Assembly: GCA_038093515.1 (NCBI GenBank)
Contig: JBBPSI010000009.1
Coordinates: 1 to 64,000, forward strand
Reading direction: 5' to 3'
Origin: Butyriboletus loyo
Lineage: Eukaryota; Basidiomycota; Agaricomycetes; Boletales; Boletaceae
DNA length: 64,000 nucleotides
The translations under genes and the position numbers were made by a program. The number at the start of each line of letters is the position of its first letter. The first letter of the stretch is position 1. A model generated the notes under the pieces. That model ran no database searches, had not been told where the DNA came from, and saw nothing but the letters and a program-made list of their open reading frames with translations. Of this stretch, positions 1-11,195 are shown piece by piece.

Positions 1-2988
1 AATTAGGCAGTGTTTGATCATTTCGATCAAAATCGTTCTTTAGGCACGGTACTTGTTTAACTATACGCCTGTTTTCGTTGATGCCCGCAAGATATGGTTT
101 CCGGCTTATTCTCTATTGGTGGTCTACATCCACATGTAAGCTAGCCCGTTCTCTGTATCCGATAGCACCCGTGCGCATCTTTTACGTCGTGAACACAGTC
201 CAATAAAATAAATCACGCACACACAGAGGGCGGACGGGGGGTATCATGATGACATCCTATTTGGAGATAAAAGGTCACCTGAACTCAGCCTCTGCGGCGT
301 AAACCCTATCCGAATACAATCTCCGAGGTAGTTCAATCATGTTTGACAACAAAACGGACCTGTAAACAAATTCCGACGACCTATTGACATGATTGAGATT
401 GTTGATCAGGTGCGTCGCTGAACGACGCCACTGTCAAAATGTCGAGAAGCCCTAGTATCCAATATGTCTGCCAGTAGGGAGGAGATCTATTTATGTACGC
501 CACTGCAATATACAATTGAGTGGGTACCGCATCAGAACAGGGTGGGGCTATGCCACGAGACGGGAAGCAAGAGGTTGTTTACTTACTAGCCAATAACGGC
601 GCATCGGGGAGCACCGGTAGTAGATCGCGATGCCTTAACCAGGTAATAACATAATTCGCCATCACCTCAGCAGCACTGATTTACTCCAACTGTTAGGTTT
701 GGTCGAAGAACATGCCACCATGGACTACTTGGTGCTGGCTCATGTCGCCGTAGATTTAGGGCGGAGATACCGACACACAAACCTGAATGGGTTGGCTTGG
801 AGCGCCGTAATGGATTGCTGGCATCCATTCACGGACCCTCTGTACAAACACGTCAGCATAACGCGAACCTCCCAAGAGGATCTGATTGCGTACAAAACCG
901 CACATCGTGCAAGGGTTTGGATTCCGAGAATGGCCATTCAGGTTCGCAGCTCCCCAAAGCTTGTATATACTTTATTTTATTTTATTTTATGCTCACCAAT
1001 TTGCCCTACTAGTTCCACCTCCGTGCTTGGGTGACCGTCTAAACTATAATTTAGTCATCAATAGGCCCGGATCAGTTTGACCGAACAAGAAAAACTGCCT
1101 CGTTGGCCAGGCACCAGCGGCCAGGTTTGAGAATACGATCTTATTCGATAGCTTTTCCCAAGCCGCCAGCAGGCTGGCGCGGAGCCTCACCACTTACTGC
1201 TGGCACCTACCAACGATGAGATTACATACACATACACACACGTCGCAACGAGGTCCCAGACAAAAGTTGTACTCGGTCATAGGGCCATCAGGATGTTCAG
1301 CTTGAAGCAAATCTTTCACTACCGAGCGCCAGTCAGCACCTGGCAATCCTTGATCCAACCGTTTCGAGACCTGCATGATGGGGGGGACACGTGAACACCA
1401 GCCGTCAACCTAACGAGGTACGATCACACCCGGACAACAACTTACTCCAAAGTTTGAATTTCATAACAGCCTAGTAGTAATACAGCAGTCGGTTTATATC
1501 ATAAGCGAGACTCCATGAGCGTGCGTTCAATGAACCCTGATATACCGTATATACTGAGTAACTACATGCGTAGATCACACAAATACACACCTGAATGACT
1601 TGAATAATTCTCCGCCTGGAGCACGACTCCTACCATATACGTGACAGTATGACAAGCCGTATCAAACAAGCTGCGTAAATAAACGGCGGTGTGAGAAGGA
1701 AGAGAACATTATCGTCATTAAGATGTAAAACGTACTCTCATACTGCTGGATGTACCCTCGAAACACAGGGTCAGGATCGTGTCGCAGCAGGACTAGACTA
1801 ATCGATTTGTCGGAGTAACCTGAAGAACGTCACGCAGGAGAAGAATCTACGGGAAAGGCCATACGATCACGTTCCATTCGAAAGGAAGCGATACACACCT
1901 GTGCAGCTTTCTGATACACAAGGTTGCCTGTATGTGCACGTCGCGGAATGTCATCGCGCGGATCTGCCCAAGTCTCCAACAAATCACACAATTCATGGCA
2001 TTCGGAGGTGGTATCCGAGCTTGAAACTCTCACTCCCTGGTTCTATGACTTGCGTTATTCTGATTCCACCCTGAAGGGCCTGTGAGACGAAACCGGCCAC
2101 CTATGAAATCGTCGACACCCACCAGCCCAGAAGTTGATCATGGACGTACTCGTGCAAGTACAGGTTTGAACATGCGGGAAATCACGGAATATATATTTGA
2201 TCGAAATATGAAATCGCTCCTCACCATTGTCCAGCCTACAGGGATCATTAATTACCTCGATCTCCAGGGTGCGGAGTTCGTGTCTTACCACCAATTACTG
2301 AATCCCGACAGAACAGTCGGGCTCCTTTCTGGAAGGCATGCACCCTTCATTGACCACCGAGATGAACCGATCACAAAACAGTGACAATCACCACCTGCGA
2401 TGTCGTATACCGCGAGGATCTCCAGCGGTAGACGCTTCTCGATCTTCTCGTCCGTTGTCCCGTCTGAAAATGAGACCCACGCGAGAGCAGTGCTGACGGT
2501 GTTCCTCGGATATTGAGTAGGGACGTTGTTAAATCCATGCTCCTCACCTAATCCTGGTCACCCGAGGATATCTACCCGGTCATTAGCGATGGAGTGGCTC
2601 ATAGTTTGATTCTCGGGACTCACGTCTATCAGCCAAATAGACATGCACGCTGCTAACGACACATCGCTTTGATTTCCTTGTGCAGTTATTCAGCACCTCG
2701 CAAGTAGCTGCTTGGACCTCATTCGAGAGGTGAGAACAAGTCTGAGCATATTTGCAGTTTGTTCCGCACTTGATTGCGACATGAACGATTAATGACTGAC
2801 AAATCACCGCCACTCCCAAAAGGGCGTTACGCAAAGCCTCAACCGACATATCTGTTCCTCGCGGCCGTTGCAGCACAAGTGAGAGATTAGTAGCGACTAT
2901 GGGATTCTCAGAAGAAATAGCCATGATGCTAAGGATCTATCACAATAACGGTATCTTGAAAGAAAAAAAACAGACGGAATCATCATTA
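1..2988. other. gene-poor stretch
   Basis: I read both strands and found no recognisable protein, RNA gene or mobile element. The open frames are at most about 110 codons, overlap each other on opposite strands, and show no family motif and no chain of compatible introns. The only clear structure is a short pentamer run at 971-990. Confidence 0.6.
971..990. repeat. (TTTAT)4 microsatellite
   Basis: Four perfect TTTAT units in tandem inside the gene-poor left end. Confidence 0.85.
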
Positions 2989-4251
2989 TCATTGGTATCT
3001 AGGGTGGTGATCATTAGACGAATGTCCCACCATGTTCCTTTCCTGTGGGGAGTGAAACTGAATAATATTGAGCGCCGACTGAATAATTAAAAATGTGGAA
3101 CAAGCACTTACAAAGGATTCCATGGGATTTAGCGGGGGAAGCATCTGGGGATGCGCCCAGTGCTGGGTTGGCTGTGGCTGGTGTTGCTGTGCCATTGGGC
3201 GCATTTGAAGTGGATGGCTCGACGGGTGCGAATGGACCGGAAGACGATGTGTGCCTGTGTGCATGGACATAGCACTGCCATAAGCAGAATCGTAGCGGGT
3301 CGACTGGTATGCAGGCATTTCGGGTATCATGGACAAAACGTTGGTTTGAGAAGGAAGTTGATAAGGGTGCGGGTGTGGAGCACTATCAACTATGAGACCC
3401 TAGACGAGATTTTAAACAAGAAAAGTACTTACATCTGTCGACGGGGGAGTTCGGGTTCTGGGGCCAATGGTGGCACAAACGGCTCGCTGTAAAACACATT
3501 GAATAGATGCGGCTGACAATGAGACCTATAGGTACCTGTGACGACGCGCTACCATAGGGGGCAGGTTGTAATCACCTTGAGGTCGCCGTGGTGGGGTGCT
3601 GTCGCGAGTTGGAGGGGTGGACGTCTCAGATATGCCAGAAGACTCTGCTGTCGAAGGCCGGCCATCGACACTCTCCTTGCGCGGGGTGGCCTTCTTCCGG
3701 GTGGGCACGCCCTCGGGCCAAGTGCACTGGACAGGGTGCACCGTGAGCGGGTGCCGAACATGGGCATGGGTACTTACGTCTCGTTGACCATGGGTACAGC
3801 GCATGCAGATGGGCTTGGTCTCGTCGCACTAATGGAACGGTGTCCAGGCTGGGTTGGTAGGAGCGCGTGCGTGCTCACCTTGATCTTTTTGACGCGACAA
3901 GTGAGACAGCCCGTCTTGCTTCTGGTATATTTTGGGCGCTTCCTCTGCTGGGGCTCATTGCGAGGTTGGGGTGCCACTACATGAACATGACCACCGGCAT
4001 GAGACTGGGGGTAATAGCTGGCGGGGGGTATGTAGGCGTTGACAGGGGTGGACGAGCTAGAGGAGGAGAAGAGGTCAGCATGGCGGGACTGGAGGGAGGG
4101 AGGGTACAGACTAGGTAATGTTATCGGCCATGGGGCTAATGATGGGAGGTAAGATTTCGGGAGACTGATCCTTCATTGTTTTATACTAGAATTCCTCCAA
4201 GGAAGAAGCAGGGAAGGTCAAAGGGTGGAAAATGGACGGGGACGACACCAT
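2989..4251 (-). CDS. Zn(II)2Cys6 binuclear-cluster transcription factor
   Basis: Fungal-specific DNA-binding regulator, about 310 residues from seven exons: 4251-4187, 4110-3879, 3828-3778, 3726-3536, 3486-3433, 3382-3112 and 3057-2989. The exon lengths sum to a whole number of codons. The Cys cluster (about residues 85-115) is split by two introns. When joined it gives the exact spacing C-x2-C-x6-C-x6-C-x2-C-x6-C, preceded by a basic stretch (RKRPKYTRSKTG) and followed by a Lys/Arg linker. The rest is Pro/Ser/Gln/His-rich low complexity, with no visible middle homology domain, so this is a small member of the family. The first exon (MVSSPS start) is inferred: the cluster frame has no ATG of its own, and a GTATAA donor joined to an ACCTAG acceptor restores the frame. 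The cluster is certain; the 5' end is less so. Target genes cannot be told from sequence. Confidence 0.85.
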
Positions 4252-7200
4252 TGTGACGGACCCGGAAATCGGCCTGGATCACTAAATTCAGATCTAAGGG
4301 TCGTGTTGCGTTGTAACAGATGGCATTTTCAGTCTGCCATAACAATATTTCGTATACGGAAGGTGGGGATTTTTTTTAATAAAATTTACACACTTGACTT
4401 CCACGTCAGGTTTCCTTGCGTGGTGTAAACAGGTGGGAAAAATATACAATATTCAACAGGACGTACTGGACCACTAACGAGCTCGCCACCGTCCTCGTCC
4501 CGCCTGTCTCCGTCGAGCGAATTTGACGATCCCTGCCATAACGGGGGGAGGGGGGTTCCCCTGTCAAAGCGCCGCCTTGTGCTTCGGAGAACCCCAAAAT
4601 AAGAATGATTTGGCTGGGATTTGTATGATTGATGGCGCACTTTTCTGGTTTAGGAAACCGTCGGCAACACACCCCCCGACATGACATGGCCCTGCATCCA
4701 GTCCGCCCTCAATGTCGAGATGTCACTGTCATGTTCATGTCCGCCATTCATTCGATGCAATCGCCCTCGTAACACGTGGGACTGCGGTAGAGCATCAATT
4801 CAAACTCACACTCCTCGTCCGCCGTACAACTTCCTCACCTTACCGTAATCAGAAACGCGCACATGTGAATGCCGCCATCAGCACCTTGGTACTCCGGTGT
4901 GATCCACGACGCATGTTAGCTTTCACACCTCATACAGTCCACACACCCCAGGTCCCCGTACCATCAGTCGTGTTTGTTCACGTACACACACAGTCTTTTC
5001 CAGCGTGTCTTCCGTCTCCACCCTAATCTCCATCCCCGCGGCATTTTATCTCATCTCGTCAGGTGTTCCCGCTGGTTTGTTCTCAGTCAATCACACTCAG
5101 GCATCATAATCCTACTTACCCTGGTTGCTCGGTCACTCGCCAGCTCAACCACCAAAACAATCGAGGCACTGCGGCTTGTGACATGACCAATTTGATCGCC
5201 AGACGTACATCTTGATTCGATCGACCCCCTCGTCTCGTCTCGTCTCATTCAGTTTTGATCTGACACGTCCTGTGTAGCAATACATGCACAGCGTTCACAC
5301 AAACAACTCGTTGCGTCCATCAAAAGTTTATAGGGACGACTGTCCGTAACTCAATCACTGGAAAAATATTTTCTGACAAGATGGGTTGGTCAAATCCCAA
5401 GAATAATATTAGATGACCGCGATGCTTTTGCTCTGACATCACTTCCCCGCTGCTTGCCGAACTAAAACCGAGGTCTTTCGCAGTCCAAAGTATGATTCTC
5501 GTGTGAAGTCTCTCTTTATTCTCCAAATTCAAACAATGTACTGACAGAAGGTGTTCGCCCAGCCTGATTTCTCAGGCAGGGTCCCCTTTTCGTTGCTTGT
5601 ATAACAAGATCACGTACACAACTTGATATTCCCGTGTACATTGACAACCAAAGCTCCGGCATGTTTATGGTGCGATTCTCTCTCTCAGGCTTTAGACTTT
5701 TCCGCACGAAGCCTCACAAATATATATTTTTCACTCAAAACAAGGCTTGTTTTGACAGCGTGCGTACCAACTTCTAACCCATCGTACCTCCGCTGCCTGG
5801 AGTTTGCCGGCAGTCTTTTGTCCCATAAGCATCAAGTGACCGTAGTCGAGAACTATTGGAATAAACTCGGGAAAGGATTTCTGATATGCAGCTGAACGTG
5901 CGAATACTCGTTCAGTAAGACGATTTAGCATTCCCGGTGGGCCGCAAAACCCATATAAGATTCTGTTTCACCACTAGAGTAACTGAATGGGGTAAAGCTA
6001 GGCCGTCCTGAACGGACCTAGTAACCCTCTGGCGGGGTCGAATTTGCCGAAATCCACCCCCAATCAGAACATCACTGTCGAGTGCCACGACTCTGTACAT
6101 CATTCAACTTTTTTTTCTCCTTCTACAATGGAGACCGACCGGAGATCCACCGTCAACGGCACTGTTGGATTGTACGCCGACGTACAAGCAATTAGTCCCG
6201 TAAGCACAGGTTAGCATCGAACGACATGTTTCAACTGCATTAAACTCCGATTGAGTGAGTGATAGCAAAATATGAAACGCCTGTGTTTATGGAAACAGAC
6301 CTGGGGAACGGAATGCTGCAAATGCCAGCGAAGTCATCAGGATCAAACAACCGATGCTGGCGGAGAATCTGAAGAGTGACCTACAGGGAGGAGATAGGTA
6401 GATAGGTAGAATGCCGTGGCTGCTCAGCAGAACTTCAATTGCCTCCACAAACCAGGGCTGGTCAACGGGAGCAAGATTATGAACGCGCGCATGCATGGGT
6501 TGGCTCAGAACAATAACTTGAGTGACAGGACCGTCACTGAAAGTGTGATTTTTCCAAGCGATGAGGAGTTGTGTGACGGTCAAAGTATCCAAAGTGCCCT
6601 GTCTAGTTGGTGTTCAGGGCGACCCGAGGTGATCGGCTGGAAGCAAAATGAAGCCCTTCTTCTCCCGAGACTTCTGCTCAAGCGATTCGAGGGATCGCGA
6701 TCAACGTGGTCAAGTTCAAGGGTGTCGTCGCTTGTATGCTCGCTCGAAGTTTATAACACCGCCCGGCAAATGTTCGCGGGATCGCTTATGATTGTTTTCA
6801 GACACTTTGAACTGCACCGTATGTTCGTGCTCGTTCTACACGGGGCTGAGCTGTAGTGCCTCTTTGTTGTCACTCACAGCCTTTTTTATTTATTTATTTG
6901 ACAGGACCCACATATCCATATCTCTCCCTAGCCCCGACGGACAGATCTCGATCAGTCTGACGCCGTGACCCGCTTCAATTATACTCTGAACTCTGAACAC
7001 GGCCTGACACGCGGAAACAATCTACTTGGACATCTAGTACAGGTCGCATAAATGGAGATAGCATGGTCCGTTCTCGGTCCGTCCCTCTTTGCCTTGTTAG
7101 TCTTGACTCACATTTACGGTGGATGCTGGATTTCAAGGACAGGATGTCTACCCCGTTTTTCATCACCGTTTTCTGCGATGGAGTTAAAAGAATAACATGG

Positions 7201-8736
7201 GATTTCTCAAATGAGAATCATGGAGGAACAATGGTAAGTTGTTGGTGTATCCCAACTGCACTTGTACCGCACGCTAGCATGAAGTAGGCGGAAAACCGCG
7301 GGCTTCCTTCGTGGGACGAGTCTCACCGTTCCTGTTTTGGTACTCCTTCAACGCCGGTCATAGATTCGTCCTGATACAGAACGGGACTTTTTCGTTCCTG
7401 TGGAATCAGGATACAATAGGTTCACCACCATCTACAAGTCCTCCGATGACGGCTTGTCGATCTTTGGAAGATCATGCCGACGCCACAATGATGGGAACAA
7501 GGACCGGCCACGTTTATGGGATAATTCCGTTAACCCCATTCACTTGTCTCGAAGGATCGATCGTTGGTGGTTGACCTCTCAGAAATGTCATCCCTTGCAC
7601 TAACATCTCATTGGAGAGGACAATGGTCGTACCTTGCAACGTGGTCGAGAAGAAAGACGCCTCTTCAGCCAACGAGTTGATGAATGGATATATATAAATC
7701 CGCCCAGCGCTTCACCGGGAGCGTGCTTCGATACTGGACTGGAAGGGGGGTGCGTTCACGAAGAGTTTCTTTATTTCAATGCGTAGGCTGATCGATCGTT
7801 TCGCGATTGGATGTTACATAGGCTCTCCAACCCACAAGTACTCATCCTTGCGGTGATTCAACGTTTCAAGTGCGTCGCGTGGCTGATGTTGAAGCGCTAT
7901 GCTAATTTGCTAGGTACATGATATCAAGTGTCGAGGCACGGCGTACAGAAACATCGGGTAGGAAGTGCTCTCGATGAGTTCCTTCCAGAAATATTTGATC
8001 TTTCCTGGATGATGATATCACGACCTGATATCGTCCAGAGGTTCTTCAAGCTCTCCGACGCACTTTGTTCCTCACCATCGGTCCCCGAGTCCAGAACCTC
8101 TACATCATACAGTAAACCAGCTCATAATGCATAGTGTCATGCTGGCAATGCACAGGGTTGGTGAGATTTTTTGGGCGAGTTTTTGCTTCCATTGCCGGCC
8201 AACGCTCATTGCGTGTAATACATCCATCCCACAACGCATCGTTTTTGGTTGTCCCAATGTTATGCATCGAGATACTTTACCGTGATACTCATCGTGAGTC
8301 AAACCCGTTGGTCTTCTTCATTTTTGCGTTTGCATCATTGATCCAACGCGGATGCAGCTGAGGGATAGCACAAGTACGGTGCCCCCTACCCAGTCGCATC
8401 TGGCCTCAAAGATGGTGATGACGAGCACTCCACAAGTTCAATCTAGAAAAGAGCTTTGTAATTGATTGTCCATACACTAACACATCCATGATATTGTGAA
8501 TGGGTGGGGGATAAAAATGTATTGGTGTAAATCTTTGCGACAAACAAGATTGAAGTGAGGATGGAATTACTAGAAGTAGATGAGTACAAGTGCGATTGCT
8601 GCACACACGACACAAAGAACTGGAGACTTGAAGGCGTAGAACTATTGTTGAGAAATTTCTATGGTGTAGAAGTGCGAGGACCTCGACTAGAGCCGGGTCT
8701 GGAGCTAGAGCTGAGTATCAGGAAGGCGAACAGACA
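4252..8736. other. gene-poor stretch
   Basis: About 4.5 kb with no supported gene. Frames such as 6416-6856 (+) and 6287-6592 (-) overlap antisense and match no family I know. Short simple repeats are present: CGTCT units near 5228 and TTTA units near 6888. The 3' part lies downstream of the MAP kinase kinase. Confidence 0.55.
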
Positions 8737-10339
8737 TCAGCAAAGTATCGCAGCAAGCACAGTGGAGTATACGTACACATTTCTGGGCTGAGCAGAACGC
8801 CATCCCCAAACTTCACGAATCCACCTTGCCATTGGAACCTCTTTCTTCATAACGCTGACGATCCACGGGTGCGTCAATATCTCTTTTGGGGTTGGACGGA
8901 GGGTATGTTCTACGATTAGACTGAAGGGTATACAATTCGAGTGAGTGCATGACATGACAATGAATAGTATCCATACGTTTGTTTTATGAAGTCTTTCATT
9001 TCGCCAGGCCATCTCACATCAGCTTCGTCAGCGAGCTGTGGAGGCTGGGAAGGGGGATATGAACAAGCAAAAAGTGTGGATAAGCATACGTTCTTACCTC
9101 GCCCTGGGTGATGTAGACGAGCAACTCGATCGAGGTCAAGTCGTCTGGAAATGGGTATCGATTTTGCACAAGTTCCAAGAGCGTAATCCCGGTCGACCAA
9201 ACATCAGCACGAATGCTGTACTCTTTGCCACTGATTCTCTCGGGCTATGTGGCAGGTGAACGAAACGGACGTTTGTGGATATGTAAAAACTTACGGCCAT
9301 GTAAAAACTAGTACCAGTAAAGGTTCCCGCGAGGGACTTGACGAGCTCGCCGGAAACGCCGAAATCGCATAGGCGGACTACGCCTTCTCCGGTGAGGAGA
9401 ATATTAGAAGGTTTAATGTCCCTATGGATTGTTCGAAGAGAGTGCAGGTACGCGAGGCCTTGTAGGACCTGAGCCACATGTCAAAAGATGAGCGATGAGA
9501 CAGTGGAGAGAGCTTACCCCTTCGGCTATGCGACCTGTGACACCTTCGCCGATCCGTGCGCCACGTTCTTTGATGCGTTTGCTGACAGCTTCCAAGCTTC
9601 CACCAGCACCGTATTCCATCATGACCTTTACTTCGCTGGAAGAGGGAGACATGTAGGCACCGTAAAACTGAATGATGTTGAAGTGTTTGGAGGTAGAGGA
9701 GATGGAGAGCTCGCGCTCGAGCTGCTTCAGAGGTGCTTCGCGCGTGGTGATCGTCTTTCGAGCAAAGATTCTATTCGTTCGGATATCTCTGACTTTGTGG
9801 ACGGCCCCACCCTGACCTTCGCCCAATCTAGCTAATTCTTCCAAGACAGCATCAGACCACCGCCCGAACGCCTGGTGGGTGGAGGTCTCTTCGGTGGGGG
9901 TGTATGAATCGATGGTGGCCCTATCGAAAGTGGCGACGAGCTGGTCGATGGTGCTCTCGCTGATCTCGTTTGAGCCAGGGGGGTGGGCGGTCTGGATCTG
10001 GTCTGAGGGACGGACAGTAGCACCGCCGGGGTTCTCTCCGTCTAAGCCAGGTGGGATGAGGGAGGGGCCAGCATAGTACGCGCTTACGGCGCCTGGGAGG
10101 GGGAGCTGTAGCTTTGGGCGGGAGCCGTTGGCCTTGGGCGCGAGAGAAGCGCCGGGAAGGAGGGGACGGGAGGGGGAGGGGGAGGAAGCGAGGGGAACTG
10201 ATGTGGGCGATGGGGGACGGAGGGAGGAAGGATCTGGGGCGGCTTTGCGAATGTAGAGTGGGCGGGTTTCTGAAATGGAGGGAGACTGCGAGCGAGGGGG
10301 ATTTCGTGGGCCGATGGGACGGGCGTGCGTCGGGTGCAT
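8737..10339 (-). CDS. mkk1: MAP kinase kinase, Mkk1/Mkk2 (cell wall integrity) type
   Basis: Dual-specificity kinase that should phosphorylate the Slt2/Mpk1-type MAPK in the cell-wall integrity pathway. Five exons (10339-9518, 9468-9295, 9244-9098, 9044-8977, 8920-8737) give 464 residues. The N-terminal 150 or so residues are Pro/Ser-rich and disordered. The catalytic domain then shows a Gly loop (GEGQGGAV), the lysine strand (IFARK), [17 protein letters not shown], an activation segment with [11 protein letters not shown] joined across an intron to PERI, and a HPWI tail. The [15 protein letters not shown] segment and the [11 protein letters not shown] region are typical of the Mkk1/Mkk2 branch rather than Ste7 or Pbs2. 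The start is the ATG at 10339. It is divergent from the tRNA and the unknown gene on its 5' side. The subfamily call is from motif memory and has not been checked with a tree. Confidence 0.9.
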
Positions 10340-10430
10340 GGTCGTCCTCGTCTTTGCCCCCCGCTCCTAACCGTCTCCTACTATCGCTCCTCTGCCTTTC
10401 ATTCCTCCACCTTCCCCCCACCCTCCACAC

Positions 10431-10522
10431 GGCAGTGTAGCCAAGTGGTTACGGCGTCACGTTTAGGTCCATCCTCAATCCGTGATGGGTTTCCCGCGCG
10501 AGTTCGAATCTCGTCACTGTCA
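10431..10522 (+). tRNA. tRNA-Leu (anticodon UAG) with a 12-base intron
   Basis: A full cloverleaf can be drawn. The acceptor GGCAGTG pairs with CACTGTC (one G-U), then discriminator A. The D stem is GCC/GGC and the anticodon stem TCACG/CGTGA. A type II variable arm (GGG TTT CCC) and the T arm GCGAG-TTCGAAT-CTCGT follow. The anticodon loop is 19 bases long. Removing a 12-base intron right after position 37 leaves loop TTTAGGC with anticodon TAG, which reads leucine CUA. The long variable arm agrees with leucine. Internal A box (10438-10448) and B box (10500-10510) are present. Confidence 0.93.
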
Positions 10523-10525
10523 TTG

Positions 10526-10530
10526 TTTTT
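10526..10530 (+). terminator. Pol III terminator of tRNA-Leu
   Basis: A run of five T starts four bases after the tRNA 3' end. Confidence 0.75.
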
Positions 10531-10565
10531 GCCCCCATTGTCCACCGTCTGTACTGTCCCATAAA

Positions 10566-11195
10566 ATGCCCCACTCCATCTCGAGCTCAGACGGAACCAG
10601 CTCACCCCCGTCCCCAATGAAGCCCCGACGTTGTCCCGTCCCGCTGCGCCTAGGCAGTGTCGGTATCGACCCATCCATTCTCGCCGGAAAGGTCCTGACC
10701 AAAATACACCGCTCGTCCAAACACCCGAGCATGCAGCTGCGTTTCTCGGATGATACAGCCTACCAGATCCTCGTGGACGGCTACGACCCAGTACATCCGT
10801 GAGTCCATCGAGTGCCTCCCACCACGTCCGTATTAATCCAATGCAGCGGTCTTCCCAAAGAGCTCGAAATGGATCCCACCCTAGCGTCGCTCCTGGACGC
10901 CGCCGACGGCCAGCTTGACATTGCCTTCACCATCGAGCATTGCGTTCTCATCACATTGACCGACAAAGCGTTCGACTCAAAACAGAGAGAACAGCGTTGG
11001 GACCAAAATCACATTGGCGTGGCATTCAAGTTTCGCGAAGATCGATCCTGGCATTGCGTCTGGGCCACCCTTACAGACCATGAAAACGGACAATGCGTTT
11101 TCCGCAGCTACGACGACGTGTATCTCGATCAACTACAACGTTCACCTCGCAAACGTCGCTCCCGCCCCCCTTCCTGTCCGACGAAATCACGTTGA
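10566..11195 (+). CDS. conserved-looking hypothetical protein
   Basis: Two exons (10566-10798 and 10847-11195) with a clean GTGAGT...CAG intron give 193 residues. The start ATG lies 44 bases after the tRNA. The body (about residues 30-170) alternates hydrophobic and charged residues like a folded beta-rich domain, for example QLRFSDDTAYQILVDGY and HIGVAFKFREDRSWHCVW. The last 20 residues are Arg/Pro/Ser-rich. I do not recognise a family and see no signal peptide or membrane segment. A second frame (11014-11214) overlaps the C-terminus and is probably a shadow. The gene is real by intron and codon logic; its function is unknown. Confidence 0.75.

Noticed and set aside
699..1034. 111-codon plus ORF at the left end
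   Set aside because: Overlapped by open frames in two other phases and antisense, with no known domain.
6287..6856. Overlapping 101- and 146-codon ORFs on opposite strands
   Set aside because: Mutually antisense, no motif, no intron support; likely chance frames.
9921..10430. 169-codon minus ORF overlapping the MKK N-terminus
   Set aside because: Shadow in another frame of the Pro/Ser-rich MKK exon and its promoter.
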